A stretch of 64,000 bases of DNA from Neonectria sp. B-13 (Eukaryota; Ascomycota; Sordariomycetes; Hypocreales; Nectriaceae): the NCBI GenBank assembly GCA_002682825.1, contig NOKP01000029.1, positions 186,001 to 250,000 on the forward strand, written 5' to 3'. Below are positions 34,705 through 47,560 of the stretch, in pieces. The notes below the pieces were generated by a model that saw only the letters and a list, made by a program, of their open reading frames with translations, was not told the DNA's origin and ran no database searches. Positions within the stretch are counted from its first letter, which is position 1. Each line of letters opens with the position of its first letter. Both the position numbers and the translations under genes were made by a program.

Positions 34705-37700
34705 TGTGGTCGGCTGGTTGCGACGCAGCGCGAGTGGCAGGGCATGAGCTGGCACAACGAAGGACAAGAGGAAGCAAACGAGAAGGAAGAGAAGGGAAGA
34801 CAGGGCGTTGCAGGAACGATGCGACGCAGAGCAGGTGACTGGGGAAGACAGAGACGAGGACGAGGACGAGGAGACGCAAAGACGGGGCCACAGGAAAGGA
34901 ACCAGCAGGTGGAAGATCTCACCCGGCTGTATCACGAACACGACCCGGGCCAAGCAAGGCAAGCCGGGGACGTCGCGGCTGGAGATGGGTCTGGAAGATG
35001 GTCTAGACGGGGGCAAGGAAGCCGAGGCGAGCCCAGAAGGCAGGGTACGAGGGCCTTGGGAGACTGGGCGTTCGGGGCCAGAAGGACGGCGAGGCGCAAA
35101 GGGAGGCGTGCGGGAGGGTCCGTCGAAGCTCCCAGACGCTGGTTCGCGGGGGTTGAGGCTCGGTCTGGAGACAACGGCCGAGATGGGATCGCAGCACGGG
35201 CAAGGCAAGGGACGAGCGACCGAACAAGCGAACGGGGGGGAGAGCAGAAAGACTGGGCCGGGTGGGAGTGGCAGACGGGCTTGACAAGGGTGGTTGGACG
35301 TACCGGTACCGTGGTCAGTCACTCGTCAGTGATGGTGAGAAATGGGGACCGTAGGCGCGGGCGAAGAGGCCAGGGACGGACGGGACGGGGCAATCGGTCG
35401 AAGAGGTTGCAGTGTGCAATTTCCGTGAGTTGGAGAAGGGATATGGCGATGTGGACACGATGGAGGTTTGGGCTCGGGCCAGTGCAGTTTGCTATGCACG
35501 GCGAGTGACAGACGTGCAGCGCCGACGGTAGACCGCAGGCAGGACGATGGGAGCAACGGCCAGCGCACAGACACGGATTGGAGGGGGAGGCGACAAGCGT
35601 GGGAAGGGGAACCAAAGGGGTGGGTATCGACGTATCGTGCGTGGGTGTTTAGCGCGGGTGCGCCCACGGAGGAGAGGAGTTTGGTGGTGGACGACGACGT
35701 GGTGCGTTTTCGGGTCGGTCAAAACGGTGGAGCGGACCCTGAAGAGGGTTAGCCAGGCCGGGGTCCAGTAGGCCGGAGACCGGAGAAGTGTGTGTACCAG
35801 AGGCTGTTGATGGTCGAGGCTGCAGGTTTGGCGCTGGACCCGTGGAACTCTGGTGGTGAAGAGGCCAGATGCGGAGTGAGGATGTTGCCATGTGGTGTTG
35901 ACGGCGGTCCGAGTGGGAGGAATGAGGAGCGAGGAATGAGGAAGGCGGCAACGCATGGCAGAGCTGCAAAGCCTTGACCAATGGAGACACCGGCTCCAAA
36001 ACCGGGAATTCGCAGAGGGAAGGGACACTGCAAGTTCCGCAGCTTACAGAGGGCAGCAACACGGACGCTGGACATTTTAGGCGCTGAACGAGTACGCGTA
36101 CGTAGGCAGTATCACAGCAGCATCGCAGACACCGAGGATATCACAGCCAGTATCACCGAGTCATTCGCCCAACTCCAGCTTCCCCATTGGACACATACAA
36201 AGCTTCCCCTGCCTCGGACGCTTCCCTCTCACTGGTCCCCCTCTTCGTCAAAGGTACAAGTACAAGACCCCCTGCAGCCACAGCACCCTTCGCGCTGTCT
36301 TGCCGCCTTCCAGGCACGCCCATCTAGGCCATTCACACGTCAGACTTGCGACGGCGCAGCAACACGGGACGGATCTGTGTAAACCAAACAGCCAGTGGCG
36401 TTTGGTGTTTGCCCGAGCTCAAACGGGCGAAACGGGCGAAACAGCCGCCGGCAGACAAACACTGGGCAAGCAAACACGGGGACCGCGGAATACGACGACT
36501 TGTGACTTAACACGACCTCTTAAGAAAACACTTTGACATCGTGATATGGAACCGGGGTTCGCTGCTAACTGTCCCACCGGGTCTCTGCAAATGGCGATCA
36601 ACCTCGCGTACCTGCCGGCACTCGTTTCGCCCGTCTCGATCTGGTCAACAGCGCGGGCGAGCATTTCACTTCCACCAGGGGCTTGGGGGTTCTACCATGT
36701 AAGTGCAGTGAAAGGAGCCGTCTTACGAAAGCCCCAACGAACGGGCTTGAAAAGGAATCCGTGTCGATGTTCGTACCTGGCTTGGCGGTTTCTTTCGGGC
36801 AGACACACACACCATTCGTACACTGTCCCCACGTGGAAAATCCTCCTTTGCATTCCCCCCCCCCCTGCTCAACACGGGACAAACAAGCCTGAGACAAAAC
36901 ACACGGGCTTCGGTACCTTGGCGTTACGAGCGGAACGACCTCGTGTTGACCGCAAGTCTGTCGATCTTGCTTCTTCTCTGATGGGACCACTGAAAGATGG
37001 AAAAGTGCATAACACAGCACACAGCATTAAAACATGGACATCAAGAGTCCGGAGGAGAAGCTACCAACACGCTGGTGGAAGCACTAGAAAAATCCACCGG
37101 CCCTGATCCGTCTCCCCGGGTCGTTTCAGGACGGACAGCGCGGATGGAACAGCGCGTTGGGGGAAAGAGAAGCCTCACCGGACAAGGTGGCTTGTCGGGG
37201 CAATGGGGATAGGAGGAACATTTCTGGAAGCGCCATTTCTCCAGGCCGCCCCGTTCGTTACCTGGGCCTTTTTGCTTCGGCCGTTGGCTTGAGCCAGGCG
37301 CCAGTACCTTGGGACAACCCGATGACGGACGGGGACCGGGGGTTGGGCCAGGGGGGGAGACTCGGGGAATGGCTTTGCGTGTCCGTTCCGTGCCTCGGGC
37401 CCGTTCCCTTGTGAAATGCATCCTTACAAAGTAGAGGATTTAAGTTTCGAAGGAATGCAGCGTTGAGTCGACGGAAGTGCCAGGTAGGATGCCAGGTGGG
37501 ATAGTGGAGAAGATGACGGACAGTGGGTTTACGTACTACCTATATCAGGGCAATGGCTTGATATTGGTGGATGCAAAATTGATACCGTAAGACAGACGAG
37601 GTTCTTTTGAAGTGAGGAACGATATAGACTAGAGTTGGGTCAACAAGGTTAGTGATAGACGAGTTCTGTCGAGGCCAGTAGGCGGTTGAGTTGGAGCAAC

Positions 37701-38452
37701 GCAGTCAATCTGGCTGCTGGCCATTTGTCAGAGTAAACCCAACCCAACAGTTACTACCACATCATATTCACTCACAGGTATTTGCATGGCTCAAATAAAA
37801 TGACCATTTGGCAAATGAATTTAATAGGAGACAAGTGAACGTTAAGACGCAACTTAAGAGTCGAGAAGCTGAAACACAGGAGTGGATCCTCTAATTCGCC
37901 CAGTCAGCAGCCTGCATGCTTCAGAAGCTTCTACAGTTCCACCATCCACGCTACCGTCCACAATCGGCTTAGCTAAGGCGAGCTCCCAAGAATGCCCGAT
38001 GATCCGAAGCCGGCGTGCGCTCAAGCTTGGTCGGCTTAGTACTCCAGCTGCTATCACAACGATCGTCAATTGACTTCAGTGCATCAGGGTGGGTGGTTCA
38101 CAAGATGATGGTTTCGGCTTTGGTTTTTTTTTTATCAATTCTTTATTTTATTTTTTATCTTTGGCGGGGCTATCGCAAATGGCTCAAATCTAGCCCCCTC
38201 CGTTTCAACGGAGGGTCAAATTACTCGACGAACCAGGTGAGAGTCAATGGTTCAGAAACCCAAGGCATGCCGCCTATTTGCATCTGTCCCTCCCGTGGAA
38301 GGACTCGTAGCGATTATGCAGCTCCTTAGGCTAGTCGTACTAGATCAACACATCTTGTGCCTTGTTCCGGCCTGTCTCGCTCATTTTGCTTTGGTATCAT
38401 GATGTGGTGGTGGGTAGAGTAGGTGAGGGGGGGGAGCAGAGATGAGAGATCT
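34705..38452. other. Long spacer (3.7 kb) upstream of the Kelch gene, no supported gene
   Basis: The first kilobase is probably the promoter and leader of the Kelch/BTB gene. A poly-C run (about 36855-36870), a poly-T tract (38125-38155) and several unstructured open frames occur. I see no domain, no tRNA and no convincing spliced gene. The region 38040-38340 is the 3' side of the peroxiredoxin gene. Confidence 0.4.
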
Positions 38453-39187
38453 CTACTGAGGAAGAACCTTCTCCTTGGGGAGGGGAGTGAATCGGAGGTA
38501 GGGCTTGACGATGCGGAACTCGGGGAACAGAGTCTTGGCCTCCTCGTTCTTGACACCGGGGTGGACGATGACGTCGTCACCGGGGACCCAGTTGATGGGG
38601 GTGGTGATGCGGTACTTGTCACCGGCCTGGAGAGAGTCGACGATGCGGAGAATCTCGTCGGCGTTGCGGCCGGTGGAGGCGGGGTAGGAGAGGATGGTGC
38701 GGATGGTCTTCTTGGGGTCGATGAAGTAGACGGAGCGGATGGTGAAGGCGATGCCCTTCTCATCGACGTTGGTAGCATCCTGCTGGTCGATCCTGGAGAT
38801 TTATTAGCTGGTTGTCAAGCAAGCTTCTGGCTTCGGGTGCGCTTACATATCGTAGAGAAGAGAAACCTGGCGGGACTTGTCGCCGATGATGGGGAAGGTG
38901 ACGAGGCCGCCGGTGACCTCAGCAATGTCCTTGATCCAGCCCTCGTGGGACTCGATGGTGTTGGCGGACAGGCCGATGGGCTTGACGCCGCGCTTGGCAA
39001 AGTCCGGGCCGAGCTTGGCCATGGCGCCGAGCTCGGTGGTGCACACGGGGGTGTAGTCCTCGGGGTGGGAGAAGAGGATGACCCAGTTGTCGCCGATGAA
39101 CTCGTGGAAGTCGATGGGGCCCTGGGTGGTCTCGGCCTTGAAGTTGGGGGCCTTGGAGCCCAGACGGAGAGGAGCGGGAGCAGACAT
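38453..39187 (-). CDS. 1-Cys peroxiredoxin (Prx6 class)
   Basis: Two exons (39187-38847 and 38792-38453) encode 226 residues. The peroxidatic Cys49 sits in SHPEDYTPVCTTELG, the hallmark of the Prx6 group. The C-terminal half matches the class: VYFIDPKKTIRTILSYPAST, GRNADEILRIVDSLQ, TPINWVPGDDVIVHPGVKNE and the end FTPLPKEKV. These enzymes reduce hydrogen peroxide and organic hydroperoxides using an outside reductant. No N-terminal targeting extension is present, so the protein is probably cytosolic. The short TATA-like sequence TATATAG... (on the minus strand near 39285) and the CT-rich leader suit a strongly expressed gene. The intron donor splits an ATG codon. Confidence 0.95.
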
Positions 39188-41246
39188 TGTGACTTGATGT
39201 GTGATGGGGTGAAGGGATATGTGTGTGTGTAAGGGGGAAGAAGAGAGGAAGGGGAGCTCCGCGTTGCTCAGGCGGGGAGCGGTTTATATAGACACATTGC
39301 ACGGAGGAGGGGAAAGGAGGGAGAGGAGGAGCCCGGCAGGAACTCCGCGTCTACCTTATTGATCGGGGACGCAACCAATGGAACCTTGTTGTCACTGGCT
39401 TGGCTACGGCAGTAGTTGGGCTGCCTTCGTGGCAGCCAGGTTTAGCACCTAGGTGTGAAGCTGGGTGCGTATTGTCTTGACGCGTGAGAGCATTTCTAAG
39501 CTGCATCGGTGCATGTTGGCTACGTCGACGCCTCTCCACCCACCCACCCAACCACGCTTCTGGTCCGTCCCTTGCGGCGCAGGTTCCAGCTGTTCACGGG
39601 ATTGTACCTACTTAGGGGAATATTCGCATCCGGCATTCTGACGCCTCCTGCTATACTTGGGAACTAACTACCCTGATTCCAAGTGCCGACTCCCAGTTGC
39701 TGCAAACATCATCCCACAGCTGACCTGCTGAGTGGAAGGCCATAGCTCCTCTCCCTGCTTATTGTCTCAGTCCATCCAGTCAGTCCAGTCCATTAGAAGA
39801 AATATGGCCAACCCAGCGTCAAGACAAGCCCCGCACTAGCCGACCCCTCCAGTCCGCCTTCCGCTGCTAGCTCTGTCGCTCGTCATTGACGAACCCCGCC
39901 ATCACAGAAGTATCGCCAACAACAAGGACCGTCCCCTTTGGGTCCATGGTTACCAATTAAATACAGCAGAATAGCCAGAGCAGAAGATCGAGGCCGGAAG
40001 AAGAACGAGAAATACTAGAAATACGTACACCTCCCCCACCATGTGAGAATCCAGCGCCAGCCCAGTGAGCCGGACCGTCAGCCTCAGAGCGTTGAGCAGC
40101 CTTGAATCAACCAGAAAAAAAGATGCCCCTCACTGGTTCCGAAGCGGCAAGGCGGCATATTGCGTGCTGCGGCGCCGTCGCCATTGGTCCAACCGTCATC
40201 ATTATGCCATCGTCGACACCAATGCTGCCATCGATATGTTCCTGACGCCATCGTTGCCCAGCATTCCACATGTTCAATTCGCGGGTCTGGATCCTCGGGG
40301 CGGGGTTTACCGGGCGGGGTTGATGCGACATGCTTCGGAAGTCGGGGCGTCTTGTTAGTGGTTGTCTGTTGATTCATCTCCAAGTCCAGTACCTGGGCAA
40401 CGACGAGATATCCCAGACTCGAGCATACCGGTAGTCTGCCAGAGAGACACTCGAGACGAAAGGGGAACCCTTCTTGGATGGAACTGAAACACAACTTGAA
40501 CCACAAACACCATACGGGAACACACTGTGAATGGATCTCCATGCGCATCACCTCCTGAGCCGTTATCGGGCTGCTGCATCCCTCCCATCCCATGCATCAT
40601 GGTCTCTTAGCGCTGGTCGTGCCTTTGCCACGCCGCTGCGCCGCCGTTCAAAGCCAAGCCCATTACACAATTCTGCATCACATCACGTACTCACTCCATC
40701 ATCCCCTGCTTTTCTGCTAAATGTCACAGCCCTGGTTTTCCCCGCCGACATCCTCGATAGTACTGACCTTTCCCTACGGCTATGCCATGTCCCTCCCGCC
40801 CGAGCCGTCCGGCCCGCAACCGTCCAAGGCGAAATGCCCATTCTAGTATCACGTCAACTGAGGTTGAACGGGGTAGTGTAGGGTATCATTGGTGTCCGGT
40901 GGTGTCGTTGCTAACAACAGGCGATACTGGTTTACCAGGAACGAGGATGCAAATTCACGAGCGAGATAACAACCAAGATTTGTGAAGCTGGTGAGGGAAA
41001 TCGTGCGAAATGTATTTCCGTTCTTCTTTTGTCAAGGCTTGTTCTATCGTCGAACTCGTCATTTCTCCCCACCTTCACCTAAAGGTAGCATGGCGACCCA
41101 CATTGTTCAACGGTGGGATGACAACCCACAAGCCTCAGCACCTTGCAGCATTCTCTCCTCCCTCAATTGCAATATTTTGCCACAAGATTATTCGTCAATT
41201 GCCCTTGAACACCCAGTCGCAGCCTCTCCTGTGGTCACACTCAGAC
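39188..41246. other. Intergenic region, no supported gene
   Basis: About 2 kb. The first few hundred bases are the peroxiredoxin promoter. Overlapping short frames near 40060-40600 show no domain and compete on both strands. Nothing else is recognised. Confidence 0.4.
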
Positions 41247-41992
41247 TTAGTACGTCGCGTTGAGGTCGAGGTACAAGAGAACCTCGGACTCGACTGTGAG
41301 CGAATAAAGAATCTTGTACATCTTGATAGTTTCGGCGCCCAGTCTTCCTGTAGCTTCAGATTTGCGCCTGTGGAGGTAAGCAAAGAAGGATTGGGATTCG
41401 TCCAAAGTGTCACAGCGACGAGTGACATATGGAACATGGTTGTTCTGACATGTTAGTGACTCTTACGAGATTATATAGGCCTGCAAACACATACCTTGTT
41501 CATAAAAAATTGATGACTGGAGCTAAGGCTCGAATAGTGCTTCGACTTCAGCTCGTTCCGTAGGGCCAGTTGTTCCGTTTCAATATTCGCTCGTTCATCT
41601 CGGTGATCCTGTCGCTCTTTCTCGTAGTCCTGGGACCTTAAAGTGGATGCAAGTACGACACGGGGGCGAGGCCTGTAAGCAGACGAGTTAGCATGCGAAG
41701 CGTAGTTGAGTGAGACAATGAACTCCTGAAAAACTTACTCGGCTTCCTGTCGAAGGGCCTTGAGGATCTCAGTCTGCTGTCGCGCGGTCTCCGTCTGTTG
41801 GCGCGCGAGAACCTCAAGATTGTTATGGAGGATTTGAACCTCGACGCTGAGAAACTCAGGATGTTCCAGAGTCTTCCATCCCGCGGGCCAGGGTATTGGA
41901 GCTGTCACGTCAGAAGAGATTTCCTTCTGAGGACTGGCCGAAGCCTTTCTCTTGCAGCCGGCTCCGGACATGGTGTTTGTTGGTGTCCCCAT
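41247..41992 (-). CDS. Small uncharacterised protein with coiled-coil segments
   Basis: Three exons (41992-41739, 41672-41495, 41444-41247) with standard splice signals (GTAAGT...TTACAG and GTATGT...TGTCAG) give 209 residues. The N-terminus is basic and Ser-rich (CKRKASASPQKE). A Gln/Glu-rich helical stretch (VLARQQTETARQQTEILKAL) and a charged helix (RSQDYEKERQDHRDERANIE) follow. The C-terminal 65 residues are compact (NNHVPYVTRRCDTLDESQSF, KMYKILYSLTVESEVLLYLD). I do not recognise the family. The clean in-frame splicing is the main evidence that it is real. An in-frame ATG seven codons later is the alternative start. Confidence 0.6.
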
Positions 41993-42060
41993 TCTGGAAG
42001 AAGGGAAGGATGGTGATACGGAAAGAGAGAAAGAAAAGAAACCCAGAGTGTTATGATAAT

Positions 42061-42100
42061 CACGCCGGCTGGCACCTGGCACCTGGCACCTGGCACCGGC
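42061..42100. repeat. Short tandem repeat, CTGGCAC units
   Basis: CTGGCAC recurs about four times in direct succession in the promoter side of the small uncharacterised gene; related CAGCTGC copies lie at 42160-42178. Confidence 0.8.
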
Positions 42101-42824
42101 TGGCATCACTGCACCTCACACCTGATACCCAATAACCGTCGCCAGTTGGAAGTTCCATGCCAGCTGCCAGCTGCCAGTGAGCGCGAGCATTTTGCGAAGC
42201 GCCTTGGAGCCTCAGTCATTGACGCTGACAGCCATGGCGACGAAGAGCTCGTCAAGATGGAGTTGACTAAACGCTCACAATAAGGACATCCCATCTTTTA
42301 TTGTAGAGCTACACCCTCTAATGGTTGAACCTGGAGCTCTTGTCGTTCCATCGTTGAAAAAGAAAGGAGGGTTTGCCGATAATAGGGTTGTGTCGCCTCG
42401 GAGACATCGACACTCCAAGAGTCGAGTCGGATGGGATGGGAAGCAACCACATCATTGTACTTAAGCAGAGAGTCATTTATCCCATTTTTGGGGGTATTAT
42501 TCTGTCAATTCATACACTAAGACTCTGGTCACTCATTTACTGTAGCTTGTTACCAGTCTCGTTGTACTTATGCGCTCAACTAACCAGGACCCAACCGGCC
42601 AACCCAAAGCCGGTAAACACAACCATCTTCTTCCTACCAACCCTCAGAAAACCCATAGAACCATTCCAGCCATTCTTACTTAATTAAACATCCCCATCAA
42701 CTGCAAAATTACCAGGCTTACACGGAACACGGCCGCGCCCCACTCCGCAGCGGGTCTCCACAGAAACTTCACGATAGCTCCACCATTTCCCTTATATGCA
42801 GCAATATGTCACGAACTCTCCATC
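42101..42824. other. Intergenic region before the tRNA gene, no supported gene
   Basis: About 700 bases with no supported coding sequence. It ends at the tRNA-Arg gene. Confidence 0.4.
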
Positions 42825-42914
42825 GGCCGCGTGGCCTAATGGCTAAGGCGCTAGATTTCGGTTCACCGACTTCAAATTCTCTAGAGATTCCAGTTTCGAA
42901 TACTGGCGTGGTCG
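42825..42914 (+). tRNA. tRNA-Arg (anticodon TCG) with a 17-base intron
   Basis: The acceptor stem pairs GGCCGCG (42825-42831) with CGTGGTC (42907-42913, with G:U pairs), followed by discriminator G. The D arm contains GGCTAAGG. The anticodon stem is CTAGA (42851-42855) with TCTAG (42880-42884). The T arm is CCAGT-TTCGAAT-ACTGG. The anticodon TCG is at 42858-42860, and the intron occupies 42862-42878, in the canonical place one base after the anticodon. It decodes CGA (and related CGN) arginine codons. A T6 run at 42925-42930 is a likely Pol III terminator. Confidence 0.88.
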
Positions 42915-42924
42915 GAATATTTCC

Positions 42925-42930
42925 TTTTTT
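42925..42930 (+). terminator. Pol III terminator of tRNA-Arg
   Basis: Six consecutive T residues lie ten bases after the tRNA 3' end, the usual fungal Pol III stop signal. Confidence 0.7.
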
Positions 42931-43753
42931 GCCGTTCGCAGGAGTTGTTGAGTTGAACTGTTTGACTGTCTCGTTGACCTTGACGTATCGGACCGTGTTG
43001 GAGAATTCGCGGCATCGTGGACGACGAGTGTCGCTCTGGGGCATGAACCCCCGCCGTGATAGTTGGTTGGGTCTTGGGGATCTGGGCAAGCTGATTTGCC
43101 TTGGTCAGTAGAGAAATATCCCTCTACCTAGCGAGGGGATGCGCCTTCGCATTTTAACTTGTTTGTTTCTTTGTAAGGTGAGGCTGGCGAGAGTTGGAGG
43201 CGATTCCATGCATCGCCAACAACATGTGCTTGTGCGGTGAATTTCTCACTAACCTATGAATGCTGGGCACCTGTGTCTTAAAACAGCCTCGTTCAGCTCA
43301 GCTAGTTTGTGGCTTGACTCTGCTCCATTCAACACCGCCCGGACATCCCCTCCGCAGTAGCGTCCTTCACATGCTCCCGTCTGGATCCTCTCATGCAACC
43401 ATCCCACCCACACCTAACACAAATCACACTTCGCAACTCACAAGCTCGTGTTCCAAATAGTTCATGTGAATGTCTCGGTTTAGCAAACAGTCTTAACGAT
43501 GTTACCATCACCATCTATCCTCCAATGCGAACATGTCGCGTCTCGCGAACTAACCCAATGCTTCGTGTTTGCCGTGCCAGCGTTAATCCCATCCAACTCC
43601 AAACGACCATGCACCGTGTACCATGTCCTGAGATGCTACCCAAAATGAACGCGAGGGGTCTCCTTGCTGCCTGTCGACATGAATCGGTCCAACTCTAGAT
43701 GGCCTTGTCCGTCTCGTCGTCACCTTGTCTACTGCAATCCCTTCTATTCGGGC
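42931..43753. other. Intergenic region, no supported gene
   Basis: 3' side of the patatin-like lipase gene. Short plus-strand frames in this interval have no recognisable content. Confidence 0.4.
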
Positions 43754-46251
43754 TCAGTCCCAAAGCATCCATCCTGCTCGTTCTTCTGGTCGGAAAGGGC
43801 TTCTACTGCCACTACTTTGTGGCTGCTTGGCGGCTTGCGTCTCGTACGGCTCGGGATCACTCGCGTCTGTATCTTCTCGAGCACCGTCGCTTGAATGACA
43901 CGCCTCGCTCATATCTAGATCCTCCGTGGGCGATGTAAAGTTGCCCTTCGAGCCCCTCGACTGCCAGGTGTTGTCGGACCAAGGATCCGAGGTTGCCGTC
44001 CCAGACTCCTCATAAAGCACGTCGTGGGCTTTGAGGCCTCGGTTTTCTCGCTCTTGTGAGCGAACTGGTGGCGTCAAGGGTTTCGAAAAGTCGATTGCCG
44101 GGCCGCCATCGTCGACTTCAGCCAGGTCTGCGTGCAGCCCTCGCACGTGGATGTGAATCTGACTCCGAGTTGCCCGTTGCAATCGAGGCTTTCGCAGCGC
44201 AACAGGAGATCCAGCTCGACTCCTGCGCGATTGCATCTCAAGAATCTCTTCCTGCTCCGTCTCGTCGTCAGTGATGTCACTGCCAAGAAGAATCCAGCGG
44301 TCAGGGCCCACTTGGAGGCTACCACCAGACCGCCGGCGATGGCGCTTGTGCGGCTTCATCTCCAGACTTGGTCCCATCATCGAGCTGGTCATAAAGGAAT
44401 GTTCCGGGCCTTTAGCCTGGAAATTTCCCCGACTGACATTCAGCCGTCGGAGGTCTCGCTGGCTCTCCGAGAAGACGACGCGGGCTCGTAGGCGATGGAC
44501 AGCATGATCCAATGCTAGTTCGATCGCGCAGCGGTCACGTACTCGGCTAAGTTTTGGCCATGTAGCGCGCTCGCCGAGGAGACAGGCCTTAATCATAAAT
44601 TCGCTGGTGGGATTCCGCATCAACCGTGGCAAGTCGTTCATGTTGACCTCGGGTAGGATGTTGATATCGCCCGAGTACTTTTGGCTGAGGATGCTGCGGA
44701 ACTTGGTCACTAGGTTGGGCATGATACCAAGCTCTGCCAGAAAGTGCAACCGATGTAGTGCTTCATCCTTGGCAAGGGACGTAAGAGTGTAAACCCAGTC
44801 AAAGTCGTCGGTACGGGTTGGTCGGTCACGATCGGCGCTCCCGTCTGGTGATAGGTGGTCGTCCTTGGAAAGGAAGGGTACGACGTGGGGATTCACCTGC
44901 GATACAATGAAGTGGTTGACGTTGAATAGCTCAGAGAGGCGGGTCATGGGCAAGTCGTTCTCCACTGAGCCATCAATCCAGCGCTGTGGACTTGGGTTCC
45001 ATGGTAAATGGTCACCTGTGGCCGGGTCCTTGACCAGCAGAGGTGAGGCACTGAAAACGAGAGGAACTGAGCACGATGCTGCGACGGCGGACCAGATCAT
45101 GACGTTGGGCGCAGTGACGTAGTTGAGAAGACGGGGGAGCTCGTAAACGGAGGCTGTGGAGACGCAGATGTTGAGGATGCGACGAGTGCGATTGTAGGCC
45201 TCCTGGAACGTCATGTCGTTGGTGAGATTTCTCATGACCTTGTTGAGGTGCTTGATGTCGGACCAGTTGCCCTCGGTCAACAAGCGGCGCAGGTTGTTCC
45301 ACACGCCAACCTGGCCGCCTTCTTCATCGAAGACGGCGAGGTCACCATAGGGAAATTCCTTGATCAGGAGTGGGATCTCCTCGTCGGTCCGCGTACACAT
45401 GGCGGCGCATACAATGCTGCCAGCGCTGGCACCTGAGATAATTCTAGGCAGGAGATGGGCCTCGAACAAGGACTTTAGCACGCCAATGTGGGACATGCCA
45501 AAGGTGCCGCCACCCGACAAGAGAAGAGCGCTCCGGCCAAAACTCTGACGAGCGAAGAGAATACCGTCGAGGAGGTCGCGGTGCTCAATGCCGTGGTCCA
45601 GGCGGCTCTGCGTGACGACAGCTTCGATGGTCTGGATGGTGGACTCGACGTAGCGTTCGATGAGATGCTTGGTCCCTGAGTACGAGTGACGGTATAAGTC
45701 GACGTTGTCCATACCACCAAGATCTCGAGACAGGGCGGTGCGAATGAGGTGCATCATGGACGGGATGTCGCAGTTGGTTCGGGCCTCGTCGAGGGCTTTG
45801 AGGCGGTCTTCGATCAGGTCGGGGTTGTAGTCGCCGGTCGAGGGGTCTTGTTTCCATTCTTCGTTTCCGTCGAGGACGTCAAGTTCTTGGGCAGCCGAGT
45901 CCCACTGGGCCCGAGTTTCGGCCTTGATTCGTCAGTATTTCCGTATTTCAAGGGCGAGAGGAGTAACGGGTTTACCTGTTGTAGCCGGGCGCATAGGATC
46001 TGGCGCCTCTCCTCGGCGATTCTCCTCTGTTCTCGCTCCTGCTCCGTCAAGCCGTCCTTGCACCATAGCAATGTGTTGTTGACATCCTTGATCGCCTTGT
46101 GGAGAGTGGCAACGACACCTGGGGCGGGAGTGGACTTGGAGTTGGAGTTGGATGGTGGCCGTTTGGCCTTTGTATTTGGCTTCACCGTGGACTTGGTGGG
46201 TTTTGCGTGGAGGGCCGGGACTGGGCGAGCCTGAAGAAGGATGTCGGCCAT
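43754..46251 (-). CDS. Patatin-like phospholipase / triacylglycerol lipase (TGL3/4/5 type)
   Basis: Two exons (46251-45976 and 45922-43754) encode 814 residues. The patatin domain begins at about residue 222 with the oxyanion sequence LLLSGGGTFGMSHIGVLKSL. The nucleophile motif is GASAGS at about residue 258 and the catalytic Asp is in WIDGSVENDLP near 408. Before it is the DUF3336-type region (HLIRTALSRDLGGMDNVDLY, RHSYSGTKHLIERYVEST), as in yeast Tgl3, Tgl4 and Tgl5, lipid-droplet lipases that mobilise triacylglycerol. The C-terminal ~270 residues are charged, Ser/Arg-rich and probably disordered or regulatory. The N-terminus (MADILLQARPVPALHAKPTK) is basic. The exact first exon is less certain because upstream DNA also keeps open frames. 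Confidence 0.88.
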
Positions 46252-47560
46252 AGCGGAGTCGTAGCGAAGGGCGGTGAATGTGTGTGTGCGGTAGACGTTT
46301 GGAGGAGGACGTCTGGAAGGATGAGGTGGAAGCGCATTACCTCATGGCGGAGGAGCGGGTAGGTGGGGAGGATTTGGGAGAAGATTCGGAGAAATGTCGA
46401 ACGAGTTGGGAAGCGTCGAGTCGAACAATGCTAGTTGGCGAGGAGTAACGGGTTGTAAGATGGTTTGACGGGTTTTAGTGGAAGAATTGAGTATATTAGG
46501 GAGAGATAGGAACGAGGCGGGATGGTGGTGGTTGGCGGATGGTTGAGGGTCGGGGAAGACGGACGCCGAGAAGCCGATGTGGGAGCGGATGTGGCAGTGG
46601 ATGACGTTGGAAGTCGCTCAGCTGGCTTCGTGTGTCTCAGCCAGAGGAGATACGGATAGACAGCAGCCAGATAGAGAAGTAGCGACACGGCGACAGGGAG
46701 GGATGCACGGATGCTGCCTCGTGAAGGCGCCGACTTGGTGCTGCTGAGTCGTACAAGAATCCATACAAGGACATTCCGACTGCCCTGAGGTTGCTGATTC
46801 CTGGGCGAATTGCCAATCTGACAAAGGCCCATGACCACACTGCGTGTGGGGCATCCACCATCCTCCCGTCCTTGCATCCGTCCTGGCCTTTTCCCCGCCA
46901 TTTTGCTCCGTGGGGAACACGAAAAGTTGATCCTCTCAGGGCGGCCACCCACCAGATTCCCTGTTCCCTCCAGCGCATCTGACCCTGTTTGGGCTGCTAC
47001 ACCGCCCGCCGCCGCCAATCAGGCCGCTGGCGAGCGCAGCCCTGGCAGCTCTGACGCAACCACTACAGGGGCACGTGGCCCACCTTGTTAGGTGCTCCGT
47101 CGTCAACAGCGGCCCCCCGGGCCTTGCTCTGCGAACAGGTACCGCTCCGGCTGCGACGCACCGAGACGGTACCTCCACACGGAGCACAATCTTGGGAATA
47201 AAAGGATTTCCTGCTGTGTCCTATTTGCTAGTGTCCTTTCACATGTCACTCCCCCGACCGGGAATGGCCCATGGCTTCAGCTGCTTGCCTGCCCGTCCCC
47301 CATGCCCATCCACTCATCACCACCTCCTTTCGCCTCTGGATGGCTCCCACTCCACCTTTTATTCTCAAGAACGCAGTGTTTGGCCTGATGCTGTCGCTTC
47401 CGCGCGGGGCCGGCCCGAAACTTCGGCTCCCCCGTAAGCCGCAAGTAATCCGGGGTCCCCACTCGACCATCTCGCGGCCAAGATGTGGATGGAGGGAGGG
47501 ATGAGATGATGAGCAAGATGGGCAAATGGCGTGGCACAGCGGGCAAGGTGGTCTGATGCT

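Noticed and set aside
34606..35508. 300-codon plus-strand frame opposite the Kelch gene's leader
   Set aside because: It is antisense to the conserved Kelch/BTB frame and its leader; the translation is Gly/Arg-rich without domain content.
46431..47018. 195-codon minus-strand frame with one hydrophobic segment upstream of the lipase
   Set aside because: It overlaps the probable promoter, shows no homology or splice link to the lipase, and frames on the other strand are equally open; a 5' exon of the lipase is possible but unsupported.
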